Origin: Herpetosiphonaceae bacterium | GTDB taxonomy: Bacteria > Chloroflexota > Chloroflexia > Chloroflexales > Kallotenuaceae | Reading direction: 5' to 3' | NCBI GenBank assembly: GCA_013821605.1 | Contig: JACDGP010000042.1 | Location: forward strand, 1-41,025 | DNA: 41,025 nucleotides | Part shown: positions 24,085-31,597 of the stretch, piece after piece | Numbering within the stretch: the stretch's first letter is position 1 | How the letters are laid out: the number at the start of each line of letters is the position of its first letter | Program-made: the position numbers and the translations under genes | The notes under the pieces: model-generated | What the model saw: only the letters and a program-made list of their open reading frames with translations | The model's database searches: none | Told to the model about the DNA's origin: nothing

Positions 24085-25485
24085 ATGCGCTCTCTCACCC
24101 TCAAACTGACCCTGTCATTCCTCTTCGTCGGCCTCATCGGCGCGGTGTTGGTCGCTTGCTTCGTCGGCCAGCGTACACAAACCGCCTTCTCCCAGTTTGT
24201 CGCTGATCGCGGCCGGAGCGACTTGGTCAATACGCTTGCCCAATACTATGTCGCGCACGGCAGTTGGGATGGTGTAGGCAGCGCTCTGGCGCTTGGGACA
24301 GGGGGCCAGCTTGGCTCCCCTCATTCCCATCTTCCCCTTGAACTGGTTACATCAAGTGGCCACGTCATCTTGAGCGATGGGAACTATCCGGTCGGTGCCT
24401 CCATCTCAGCGATCGAGTTGGCCGATGGCGTGCCGATCAAGGTTAATAACAGCACCGTTGGCGTGCTCGTCAATAGCCCGGGCATGCCCCTGTTGGGGCA
24501 GGGAGCACCGGAGCGAGATTTTCTGTCGCGCATCACCCACGCGATCATCTATGGTGCGGCCGGGGCGACTGTTATCGCCCTCTTGATCGGGATCATCCTT
24601 GCCCGTACCTTGACGCATCCCATCCGCGAGCTAACTACTGCCACGCAGGTGGTGGCAAAAGGGACGCTGGGACAACAGGTGACCGTACGCTCACGCGATG
24701 AATTGGGTGCCTTAGCAGCCTCCTTCAACCGCATGAGTACCGATCTGGCCGACGCACGTACGTTGCGCCAGCAGATGACGGCTGATATTGCCCACGATCT
24801 GCGTACACCGCTGAGTGTGATCCTGGGCTACACGGAGGCTCTGCGTGACGGCAAGTTGCCCGGTACCCAAGAGATTTACGATACGATGTACGATGAGGCG
24901 CAGTTGCTCCAGCACTTAGTCGATGACTTAAGGACGCTCTCGTTAGCTGACGCTGGTGAACTCCCGCTCCGCCGCCAATCTATTGCGCCTCTGGCTCTGC
25001 TGGAACGCGTGGTTGCTTCCCATAAAGTGCAGGCTCAGACCCTGCACATCACGCTTGCACTCCAAGCTGCGCCGCATCTGCCGGAGGTTGAGGTTGACCC
25101 GGAGCGCATGGCCCAGGTGTTGAGCAACCTTGTGAGCAACGCCTTACGCTACACGCCTGCAAACGGCACGATTACGGTTGCCGCAGAAGCCCATGCCAAC
25201 GCTGTACAACTCGCGGTGGCCGATACCGGCGCGGGCATTGCTCCGGAGGAGTTGCCGCACATTTTTGAACGCTTCTACCGAGGCGACGCATCGCGTCAAC
25301 ATGATGGTTCATCTGGCCTGGGGTTGGCGATTGTGAAGGCTCTTGTTGAAGCCCATGGCGGGACGATTGCCGTCACCAGCAGCATGGGCCGAGGCACGAC
25401 CTTTACCATCACCCTGCCCGTCGTGGCCCCTGCGCTCACTCATCATCCTATTACCACACTGCAGCATCAGGAGCATCATGCGTAG
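24085..25485 (+). CDS. Membrane sensor histidine kinase
   Basis: 466 residues. Membrane segment ~9-29, extracytoplasmic sensor loop (~30-155, no recognised ligand domain), second membrane segment ~160-180, HAMP (~181-233; LTHPIRELTTATQVV... ELGALAASFNRM), HisKA with phospho-acceptor H237 in DIAHDLRTPLS, and HATPase_c with NLVSNALRYTP, DTGAGI, FERFYRG, SSGLGLAIVK and GRGTTFTITLP. Autophosphorylates and passes phosphate to the upstream response regulator. The 42-codon N-terminal extension of the frame overlaps the response-regulator gene and is not used; the ATG at 24085 starts the membrane segment. The next gene overlaps by 8 nt. Confidence 0.93.
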   Translation: MRSLTLKLTLSFLFVGLIGAVLVACFVGQRTQTAFSQFVADRGRSDLVNTLAQYYVAHGSWDGVGSALALGTGGQLGSPHSHLPLELVTSSGHVILSDGNYPVGASISAIELADGVPIKVNNSTVGVLVNSPGMPLLGQGAPERDFLSRITHAIIYGAAGATVIALLIGIILARTLTHPIRELTTATQVVAKGTLGQQVTVRSRDELGALAASFNRMSTDLADARTLRQQMTADIAHDLRTPLSVILGYTEALRDGKLPGTQEIYDTMYDEAQLLQHLVDDLRTLSLADAGELPLRRQSIAPLALLERVVASHKVQAQTLHITLALQAAPHLPEVEVDPERMAQVLSNLVSNALRYTPANGTITVAAEAHANAVQLAVADTGAGIAPEELPHIFERFYRGDASRQHDGSSGLGLAIVKALVEAHGGTIAVTSSMGRGTTFTITLPVVAPALTHHPITTLQHQEHHA

Positions 25486-25858
25486 CTGGAGCCGCTGGCT
25501 CCTCTTGCTGGGCTTCGTTGCCGCGCTTGGAGTGACGTTTATCTTTGTCATGCGTGCGGTGGAACACGCGCGACCACTCCGCCAGCGTACCGATCCGGCG
25601 ATCCGTGGCTGGATGACTATCCCTTTTGTCGCTCATAGCTATCACGTGCCACCGTCCGTTCTATACCAGGCGCTCGGCTTGCAGCCCGTGCGCGGCGATC
25701 AGCATATGCTTACGACCATCGCACAGTTGCAGGGCCGTACGGTTTCTGCCGAAGCCACCATTCTACGCCAAGCGGTCACACAGTTCCGTGTATCACCGCC
25801 TAAGCCCAATCAGCGCCGGCCCACCTCTACGCCTACGCCATCGCCGGGGACACCATGA
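25478..25858 (+). CDS. Single-TM protein paired with DedA
   Basis: 126 residues: membrane segment (WLLLLGFVAALGVTFIFVM, ~6-24), then an extracytoplasmic or cytoplasmic domain IPFVAHSYHVPPSVLYQALGL...HMLTTIAQLQGRTVSAEATIL, and a Pro/Thr tail. The HxVPxxxLYxALGL...LxxIAxxxG pattern is, to my knowledge, seen in small proteins next to DedA genes, with a helix-turn-helix-like repeat of unknown role. It overlaps the kinase by 8 nt (CAGGAG site inside the kinase) and the DedA gene by 4 nt, so the four genes are tightly coupled. Confidence 0.72.
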   Translation: MRSWSRWLLLLGFVAALGVTFIFVMRAVEHARPLRQRTDPAIRGWMTIPFVAHSYHVPPSVLYQALGLQPVRGDQHMLTTIAQLQGRTVSAEATILRQAVTQFRVSPPKPNQRRPTSTPTPSPGTP

Positions 25859-26511
25859 CGCTGAGCGAACAATTCCTGGCCGCACTCGTTCAATATGGCC
25901 TGCCCGCCTTGTTTGTCATTGTGCTGGTGTCGTCGGCCGGCGCACCCTTGCCGTCCTCGTTGCTGCTCGTAGCAACAGGCTCCTTGGTCCAACAAGGTCA
26001 GTTCAGCTTCTGGCCAGTCGTCGGGTTGGGTGTTGCTGGCTCCATGCTCGGTGACCATCTTGGCTATGGTCTTGGGCGACTCGGTGGGCGCAAGCTGGCC
26101 GATCGCGTCGCTCGTCTCGTAGGTGGTCAGCGCGGACTCCTGGCCGCCGAGTCAGCAATGCGTCGGTGGGGTGGTCCCAGCATTTTTCTGAGTCGTTGGC
26201 TGGTGACAGCGGTGGGACCTGCCATCAATCTGACCAGCGGTATTGCGCTCGTCTCGTGGTGGAGCTTCTTCCTCTATGACCTCGCCGGCGAGACGGTCTG
26301 GGTCGCTGGCTACCTCGGTATCGGTCGCTACTTCAGTGATCAGGTTGAAGCGCTGACGACACTCCTCGGTGATCTCCGCTGGGCGCTCCTCGCCCTCGCT
26401 ATCGCCGCTTTGCTCGGCTGGCTCCTCTGGCGGCAGCGTCCCCAGCGCGACCGCTCTGCATCTGTACCACAGGCTAATGCTCCATTGCCCATGGCGCAGC
26501 CCGAGGAGTAG
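25855..26511 (+). CDS. DedA-family membrane protein
   Basis: 218 residues, integral membrane protein of the DedA/SNARE-associated (VTT) family, implicated in flipping undecaprenyl phosphate or phospholipids and in envelope resistance. Visible signatures: SAGAPLPSSLLLVATGSLVQQG (half-helix motif), GDHLGYGLGRLGGRK, then FLSRWLVTAVGPAINLTSGI with the conserved RW-x-P-like pattern, and several membrane segments. ATGA overlap with the previous gene. Its location in the two-component operon suggests that the kinase monitors envelope lipid stress (inference). Confidence 0.88.
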   Translation: MTLSEQFLAALVQYGLPALFVIVLVSSAGAPLPSSLLLVATGSLVQQGQFSFWPVVGLGVAGSMLGDHLGYGLGRLGGRKLADRVARLVGGQRGLLAAESAMRRWGGPSIFLSRWLVTAVGPAINLTSGIALVSWWSFFLYDLAGETVWVAGYLGIGRYFSDQVEALTTLLGDLRWALLALAIAALLGWLLWRQRPQRDRSASVPQANAPLPMAQPEE

Positions 26512-26590
26512 TTCCCGTCGAAATATCCATCTATCAGAATCTCCCGTGCTACTGGCATGCTCGTGGCACGCTGCTTGTAAGGCCGCTCCG

Positions 26591-26612
26591 CTTTGGCAAT
26601 AACCTGCCAAAG
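26591..26612 (+). other. Perfect dyad upstream of the SDR gene
   Basis: CTTTGGCA / TGCCAAAG with a 6-bp centre, 24 bp before the SDR start. It could be an operator of that gene or the 3' hairpin of the DedA operon (80 nt after its stop); no T-run follows. Confidence 0.4.
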
Positions 26613-26636
26613 CTGTAACACAAGGAGCATATCCCG

Positions 26637-27419
26637 ATGGGCATGTTGAATAACAAGGTCGCGTTCATCACGGGCGGGGCCAGTGGCATTGGGGCGGGAA
26701 CGGCGCGACGCTTTGCGCAAGAGGGAGCAAGCGTAGCGATCGCCGATGTGCAACCCGACGAAGGCGAGCGCCTACGGAGGGAATTAGTCGCGGAAGGTGG
26801 CCAGGCGATCTATATCGACTGCGATGTGAGTGATGCTGCAGCAGTCAAGCGCGCGATTGACACGACGGTGAAGCAGTGGGGCAAGCTTGATATCGTCTTC
26901 GCGAACGCTGGCATTAATGGCGTTTGGACGCCAATTGACGAATTGCAGCCGGAAGAGTGGGACCGCACACTCAATATCAACCTCAAGGGTACCTACCTGA
27001 CTGTGCACTTCGCCGTGCCCTACCTGAAACAGGCGGGCGCTGGCAGCATCATTATTACCAGCAGCGTCAACGGTAATCGCACCTTCTCAAGCCCAGGCGC
27101 GAGTGCCTATAGCACCTCGAAGGCCGGTCAGGTCGCGTTTATGAAGATGATCGCACTGGAACTGGGACGTCATAATATCCGCTGCAACGCAGTGTGTCCG
27201 GGCGCCATCCATACGAATATCGAGCAGCGTACCGAACATCGCAACACCGAGCAGGTTGGCATCAAGATCGAGTTGCCCGCTGGCAGTCCCGCCCTACATG
27301 AGGGCCAAGGTGAGCCTGTTGATGTTGCCGATGCCTGCCTATTCCTGGCATCGGATCTTGGACGGCATGTATCCGGCGTCGAGATGTACGTGGACGGCGG
27401 GGCATCCCTGCTACGTTAA
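26637..27419 (+). CDS. Short-chain dehydrogenase/reductase
   Basis: 260 residues, classical SDR. TGGASGIG (12-19) for NAD(P) binding, ADVQPDEGER after beta2, NAGING, catalytic Ser in IIITSSVNG, Y158-x3-K162 in AYSTSKAG, then CPGAIHTNIEQR and the C-terminal GVEMYVDGGASL. Asp at the end of beta2 (IADVQ) suggests NAD(H) preference. Substrate unknown. AAGGAG is 9 nt before the ATG at 26637. Confidence 0.9.
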   Translation: MGMLNNKVAFITGGASGIGAGTARRFAQEGASVAIADVQPDEGERLRRELVAEGGQAIYIDCDVSDAAAVKRAIDTTVKQWGKLDIVFANAGINGVWTPIDELQPEEWDRTLNINLKGTYLTVHFAVPYLKQAGAGSIIITSSVNGNRTFSSPGASAYSTSKAGQVAFMKMIALELGRHNIRCNAVCPGAIHTNIEQRTEHRNTEQVGIKIELPAGSPALHEGQGEPVDVADACLFLASDLGRHVSGVEMYVDGGASLLR

Positions 27420-27428
27420 CGAAGCTCG

Positions 27429-27511
27429 GCCCGCTCTATGCGGGCTAACCGGTGAAGCGAGGCATGAATAGGGTTGACGTTGAGGCACGCGGTATACCGC
27501 CGTGCCTCAAC
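27429..27511. terminator. Two hairpins between convergent SDR and sigma-factor genes
   Basis: GCCCGC-TCTAT-GCGGGC (27429-27445) follows the SDR stop, then a long dyad (27479-27511) with arms GTTGAGGCACG / CGTGCCTCAAC plus CGG/CCG around TATA and one unpaired C. The second sits symmetrically between convergent genes, likely a bidirectional 3' end. Neither has a long T-run. Confidence 0.55.
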
Positions 27512-27512
27512 A

Positions 27513-28439
27513 TTACATGGGCAGAGAGTTCAGGCGGCCCAGCTTATCTGGGTTAAGAATCATGTAGATGCGCCGCACTTGCTCTGCTACGATCTCCAGC
27601 AGTACTACCCCATACACATGCCCATCCACGTAGCCAATGATTGCCGGCTGTCCATTGATCTCCTCGATACGCCCCTGGATTCCTGACGGCAGTTTGCTCA
27701 TGCCACCCAGCATCCCACGCGTCGCCTTGTCGGCTCCGTACAAAGAATTGCGCGCGGCCTGCACCTTGCCCCCTCCATCGGCAGTAAAGACGATATCGTC
27801 GGTCAGCAGCTTCAGCAGCCCCTGCATATCTCCACTGGTGCTGGCCTGGATGAACTGATAGGTAATCCGTTCCTGCTGCTCGTGCGATACCGCAAAGCGC
27901 GGTGGCTGCTCGCCTACCTGTTGGTGCGCACGATGGAGCACCTGGCGGCAATTGGCCTCGCTTTTACCCACGATCTCCGCAATTTCGGTATAGTCATAGT
28001 CGAAGACCTCGCGCAACAAGAAAACGGCCCGCTCCAGCGGCTTCAGCCGTTGGAGCATAATCAGAAAGGCGAAGGAAAGCGACTCGGTTAGGACGACGTT
28101 GTCGACGAGTTCTTGGTGCTGGCCCGTCGGGATAGGTTCAGGCAACCAGGGCCCAACATACAGTTCACGTTGTGCCCTGGCCGAGCGCACCTGGTCGATG
28201 CAGAGCCGCATGACCACCGCTGATAAATACGCTTTAGGCGATTGCACCTCCTCACTGCTGGCTTGAAGCCAGCGCACAAAAGCCTCCTGGACAATATCTT
28301 CGGCATCCGTGCCACTGCCCATCATCCGGTAGGCGATCGCGAACAGGAGCCCTCGGTACTGGTTGAACAGGTCCGCCGTGGTCGCTGCCTGATTCAATTG
28401 CCCCCTCGCCTCCGGACTTCCATTGCGCTCGCTCCCCAT
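27513..28439 (-). CDS. ECF41-group RNA polymerase sigma factor with C-terminal SnoaL-like domain
   Basis: 308 residues, longer than ordinary ECF sigma factors. Sigma2 region (~20-85: FNQYRGLLFAIAYRMMGSGTDAEDIVQEAFVRW), WLPEP linker, sigma4 (~110-165, LKPLERAVFLLREVFDYDYTEIAEIVGKSEANCRQVLHRA), then an NTF2/SnoaL-like domain with the two ECF41 hallmarks DGGGK (~240) and NPDKL (~298). In this group the C-terminal domain acts as an internal anti-sigma, and target operons carry oxidoreductase genes next to the sigma gene. The ATG at 28439 has AGGAAG 6 nt upstream and follows the preceding gene's stop directly; 12 further upstream codons are unlikely. Confidence 0.92.
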   Translation of the reverse strand: MGSERNGSPEARGQLNQAATTADLFNQYRGLLFAIAYRMMGSGTDAEDIVQEAFVRWLQASSEEVQSPKAYLSAVVMRLCIDQVRSARAQRELYVGPWLPEPIPTGQHQELVDNVVLTESLSFAFLIMLQRLKPLERAVFLLREVFDYDYTEIAEIVGKSEANCRQVLHRAHQQVGEQPPRFAVSHEQQERITYQFIQASTSGDMQGLLKLLTDDIVFTADGGGKVQAARNSLYGADKATRGMLGGMSKLPSGIQGRIEEINGQPAIIGYVDGHVYGVVLLEIVAEQVRRIYMILNPDKLGRLNSLPM

Positions 28440-28440
28440 G

Positions 28441-29781
28441 TTACGCTTCCTGCAGGAGTGCATGGGATTGCTCAAGTGGCTGCGAGGTGATCCGCTTTCC
28501 TCGTAGGATCAACTGAGCAACCTCACGGGCGCTGGCCATGCTAGCATCCGCCAAGTATCCTTCGTTCCCGATCCAATCACCAGCTAGGTATACGCCTACG
28601 ATGCCTGCTACCTGTGGCCCAGGTCGTCCACCAAAGCCACCACTGCTCGCGGTTGGCCATAGGCTGACGGCCTCGATCCGTGGCAGGTAGGAGCGTTTGA
28701 CCAGCTCGTCGCGCCACCCTGGCTGTAAGATATCCAGGAAATCTTCCAAATCACGCTCGTCGGCACGTGGATCACTCGGCTTGGCGGGATCAAGATATTT
28801 GATCGTGTGGATCAGTGCTCCACCTTGTGGCGCGATCTTCGCGAACAACGATTGAACCGTCAAGAAGCGAGGATGTTCCTCATCGAAGACCACCGGGTGT
28901 CTCGCTGAGGGTAGGCGGCGGAGTGCGACGTCCAGGCAGGCTGCCTCGATGGGCACGATCGCATCCACGACCCGCCGCAAAGTAGGGTAACATCCTGCAT
29001 CAACCAGCTTCGCCGCTGCCTGCGGATTGGTAGCGATGATCACGTCAGCCGCAGCTACGGTGCTGCCATCCTGCAGGCGCACCCCCCGCGCACGACCACC
29101 TTGCTCTTCGATTGCCTCGACGCGTGCCCCCCGCACAATCTGTACTCCAGCTTGCTGCGCCACCTTCCGCAACCCATCAACCAGCATCTGCCAACCACCA
29201 TCAATGTACAAGACGTTGTGCTTGAGCGATAGCTGCAGTTGCGTGACAAATACTTCGGCGCTGATCTGGTCAAGCGCGGCGCTATAGGTCAATGTACGTG
29301 CGAGCGCTGCCAGCACTTGACGCAGCCGTGGCCGCTGTGTGCTACTCTCCAGCCAGGCCTGCACGCTCACATGTTGCAGATCATGTGCTTTGCATAGTGC
29401 AAGCGCGGCCAACATGCGGGTGAACTCCAGTTTGTCGACGGCCTGAAGCAGATCGGTGCGCAACAAGGTAAGTGGGTCGGCGGGAAAGGCCTGCAGCTTG
29501 CCCTGGCGTAACATAAAAGTTCCCTTGGGGCTCTGGCTACTATACCTGATCCCCAGTTCGCGCAAGACGCACCATGCTGCACCCCCCGGATAAAGCGCGT
29601 GTGCCCCACGGTTGAAGGAATAATCGTTATACACCTGCGTGGCTGCGCGCCCTCCCAGCTCCGCCGCTTTCTCGAAAAGCGTCACCGCGACCCCGGCGCG
29701 GGCTAGATAACAGGCAGCAGTCAGACCGGCCATGCCACCGCCAACCACGACAACATCGGTTTGTGCGACGTGCGAATCCAT
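28441..29781 (-). CDS. FAD-dependent oxidoreductase (phytoene desaturase/protoporphyrinogen oxidase-like)
   Basis: 446 residues. Rossmann FAD motif DVVVVGGGMAGLTAACYLARAG (GGGMAG at 14-19), FEKAAELGGRA at the FAD ribose site, then DGSTVAAADVIIATNP and the C-terminal VYLAGDWIGNEGYLADASMASAREVA, which is the NAD(P)/FAD amine oxidase-type closing motif. Related to carotenoid desaturases and amine oxidases; substrate not readable. I start at 29781 with AAGGAG 7 nt upstream, giving a 22-nt gap after the VOC gene. The 48-codon longer frame overlaps that gene. Middle gene of the VOC-FAD-ECF41 operon. Confidence 0.87.
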   Translation of the reverse strand: MDSHVAQTDVVVVGGGMAGLTAACYLARAGVAVTLFEKAAELGGRAATQVYNDYSFNRGAHALYPGGAAWCVLRELGIRYSSQSPKGTFMLRQGKLQAFPADPLTLLRTDLLQAVDKLEFTRMLAALALCKAHDLQHVSVQAWLESSTQRPRLRQVLAALARTLTYSAALDQISAEVFVTQLQLSLKHNVLYIDGGWQMLVDGLRKVAQQAGVQIVRGARVEAIEEQGGRARGVRLQDGSTVAAADVIIATNPQAAAKLVDAGCYPTLRRVVDAIVPIEAACLDVALRRLPSARHPVVFDEEHPRFLTVQSLFAKIAPQGGALIHTIKYLDPAKPSDPRADERDLEDFLDILQPGWRDELVKRSYLPRIEAVSLWPTASSGGFGGRPGPQVAGIVGVYLAGDWIGNEGYLADASMASAREVAQLILRGKRITSQPLEQSHALLQEA

Positions 29782-29803
29782 CTTTTTGCTCCTTATCAGT
29801 CCC

Positions 29804-30238
29804 TCATCGGAACTGGCACAAACAAGACGGAAGAGCACTATCGTTTGTGACAAATGTAATACGCTGGCTGAAACCGTCGCCATCCTGAATAAACTCCAGC
29901 CGGTTGCCAAAGGGATCGGCAGCATAGCAGCGATGGACCTCGGGCAGTGTCTCGTCAGCTATGACCTCAACCCCGGCGGCTTCTAACTCGTGTTGGCACG
30001 CCTTCAAATCGGCAACCCGGAAGGCCGGATGCGCCTTGCGCGCGGGCGCAAAGGCTGTTTCCACCCCTAGGTGGATGACCGTCCCCGGACCCACAAACCA
30101 GCAGCCGCCACGCGCTTGCAATGGCTCCGGCTTGGTTTCTTCCTCCAGTCCCAGCAGATCACCATAAAAGTGTCGCGCCGCAGCTTCCTCGCCTGCCGGC
30201 ATCGCCAGTTGAATATGATCTAGCCCGAGCAACTTCAT
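29804..30238 (-). CDS. VOC-family (glyoxalase/dioxygenase-like) protein
   Basis: 144 residues, single vicinal-oxygen-chelate unit pair. Seen: GLDHIQLAMPAG with H8 near the metal site, RHFYGDLLGL, HPAFRVADLKACQHELEAAGVEV, and DPFGNRLEFIQ with a possible metal Glu. Could be a glyoxalase, bleomycin-type binding protein or dioxygenase. AAGGAAGG lies 8 nt before the start. First gene of the operon that ends with the ECF41 sigma factor, a frequent arrangement for this sigma group. Confidence 0.85.
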   Translation of the reverse strand: MKLLGLDHIQLAMPAGEEAAARHFYGDLLGLEEETKPEPLQARGGCWFVGPGTVIHLGVETAFAPARKAHPAFRVADLKACQHELEAAGVEVIADETLPEVHRCYAADPFGNRLEFIQDGDGFSQRITFVTNDSALPSCLCQFR

Positions 30239-30317
30239 CGCTGATTCCTTCCTTCATCAATCACCGGCTGTCCATTGACGGACCGCTATATACTACCCAT
30301 AGACCGTGGGAGGGATC

Positions 30318-30689
30318 ATGGATTGGGGTATGATCGGTGCAATCGCAACCGTGATTGCTGCGGCATTCACTATCTTCATCGAATGGCCGCGCTTCAGGGA
30401 ACGATGGCGCACAATCTCGATCATGTCCATCGTGGCACGTATGCTGGTTATTGTCGGAGTCCTCGGCATTCTCATGGCGCTCGTAAGTGCCGTCGTTCTG
30501 CAAGGGCAGCCTTCCGGAGAGCGCCTCGTCATGCTCGGCATTGGACTTTCGGCGCTTAGCAACGGAATGCTCTTTCTACCTGCTGGCATCCGTATTCCTA
30601 AGTTCTCTGATCGGCTGTTTATAGTTGGCGTTGCTGTGCTCAGTCTTTTTTTCGGTGCACGCATGCTATTCAGTGCCATCAATCACTAA
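30318..30689 (+). CDS. Small hydrophobic membrane protein
   Basis: 123 residues with four hydrophobic stretches (~5-20, 40-60, 70-90, 97-115) and no recognised family. ATG at 30318 with GGAGG about 4 nt upstream; a GTG four codons earlier is less likely. Divergent from the VOC/FAD/sigma operon with 79 nt between starts. Confidence 0.65.
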   Translation: MDWGMIGAIATVIAAAFTIFIEWPRFRERWRTISIMSIVARMLVIVGVLGILMALVSAVVLQGQPSGERLVMLGIGLSALSNGMLFLPAGIRIPKFSDRLFIVGVAVLSLFFGARMLFSAINH

Positions 30690-30803
30690 CAGTATGTGTG
30701 AGTGGAAGCCGAAACTTTAAGCCATGCGCGGCGTTAACCTTAATAACCGTGGGGAGGTGCATAGTGTGGTAGCTGTGTCATACCTCGCGCCCTCACTCAT
30801 TGT

Positions 30804-30845
30804 CGCCTCCGGCGCTGCCTGCCCCTAGGCATTGCACCGGAGGCG
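30804..30845. terminator. Terminator-like dyad between convergent genes
   Basis: CGCCTCCGG (30804-30812) and CCGGAGGCG (30837-30845) form a perfect 9-bp stem, with a smaller GCCT/AGGC pair in the loop. It lies between the + strand membrane protein and the minus-strand TetR gene and could end both transcripts. ATTT follows on the + strand. Confidence 0.5.
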
Positions 30846-30870
30846 CTGTCATTTCGGGTCCCATTGCCTT

Positions 30871-31455
30871 TCATATATGGTGTATATCCGTGCCGAGGCC
30901 ATAGCTAAGCCCATGCACGTTCAATTGCGGTAGCCACAGGGCCATTTGCTCGGCTGTATATGGCAGGTCATGCTCCAACCACCAGGTGATCGTTCCCAGC
31001 ATTGCGTTGGCCATAAAGCTGATGCATAGATCTAATGGCACCCGCATACGCGCCGGATCATACGTCATGGCTTCCAGCCGCATCCGTAGGTGCTGCTCGA
31101 CATAGCTGCGAATATGCGCGCTGAACGGAGCCATGCCGTCTTTGCCCAGAATAATGCGATAAAACTTGGCATGCTCGACTATATGCTCAAGTAAGTGGCG
31201 CAGTGCGGGCGGACCATAGGGTTCCTCGTAAGGGCCAAGCTCATCCACCAGTTCTCGGACGTTGCTCATCACTAGATCATACTTGTCGGTATAGTGGCGG
31301 TAAAAGGTCGCGCGGTTCACCATCGCCCGCTCGGTAATCTGTTGCACGGTGACCGCCGCAAAGCCCTGCTCGACCGTAAGTTCGATCAGTGCATTGCGCA
31401 AAAGCATGCGCGTCCGGCGCACACGCAAATCGAGGACAGATGCATTTTGCGTCAT
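30871..31455 (-). CDS. TetR-family transcriptional regulator
   Basis: 194 residues. N-terminal HTH ~12-58: LRVRRTRMLLRNALIELTVEQGFAAVTVQQITERAMVNRATFYRHY is typical TetR (ITER..V...TFYRHY); the C-terminal ligand domain is unclassified. The ATG at 31455 is preceded by GAGGAG; a 12-codon longer frame has no site. It is divergent from the P450 gene and the intergenic dyads suit TetR control of both genes. Confidence 0.9.
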   Translation of the reverse strand: MTQNASVLDLRVRRTRMLLRNALIELTVEQGFAAVTVQQITERAMVNRATFYRHYTDKYDLVMSNVRELVDELGPYEEPYGPPALRHLLEHIVEHAKFYRIILGKDGMAPFSAHIRSYVEQHLRMRLEAMTYDPARMRVPLDLCISFMANAMLGTITWWLEHDLPYTAEQMALWLPQLNVHGLSYGLGTDIHHI

Positions 31456-31467
31456 TTGCTCCTCGGT

Positions 31468-31573
31468 GTTGCTTAAGCAACGTCTGTCCACGATTGGTGA
31501 TTGACGTACGTTGCCACTATTGCTATCTTTATTTTAGCAACAACATGAACATTATGCTACACGATGTTGCTTA
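31468..31573. promoter_or_regulatory. TetR/P450 intergenic operators and P450 promoter
   Basis: GTTGCTTAAGCAAC (31468-31481) is a perfect 14-bp palindrome close to the tetR start. TTGCTA (31520-31525) and TAGCAA (31535-31540) form a second, spaced dyad using the same half-site, and TGTTGCTTA recurs at 31565-31573. A + strand promoter TTGACG (31501-31506), 17 bp, TATCTT (31524-31529) overlaps the second dyad, so repression of the P450 by the TetR protein is likely. Confidence 0.65.
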
Positions 31574-31597
31574 TGAGTTTGAACATGCGAGGAACCG

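Noticed and set aside
28440-28475. 12-codon longer N-terminus for the ECF41 sigma factor
   Set aside because: It overlaps the FAD gene and has no ribosome site; the ATG at 28439 has AGGAAG at the right distance.
30281-30303. TTGACG / CATAGA promoter for the 30318 gene
   Set aside because: -10 match is poor and alternatives exist in the same stretch; too weak to list.
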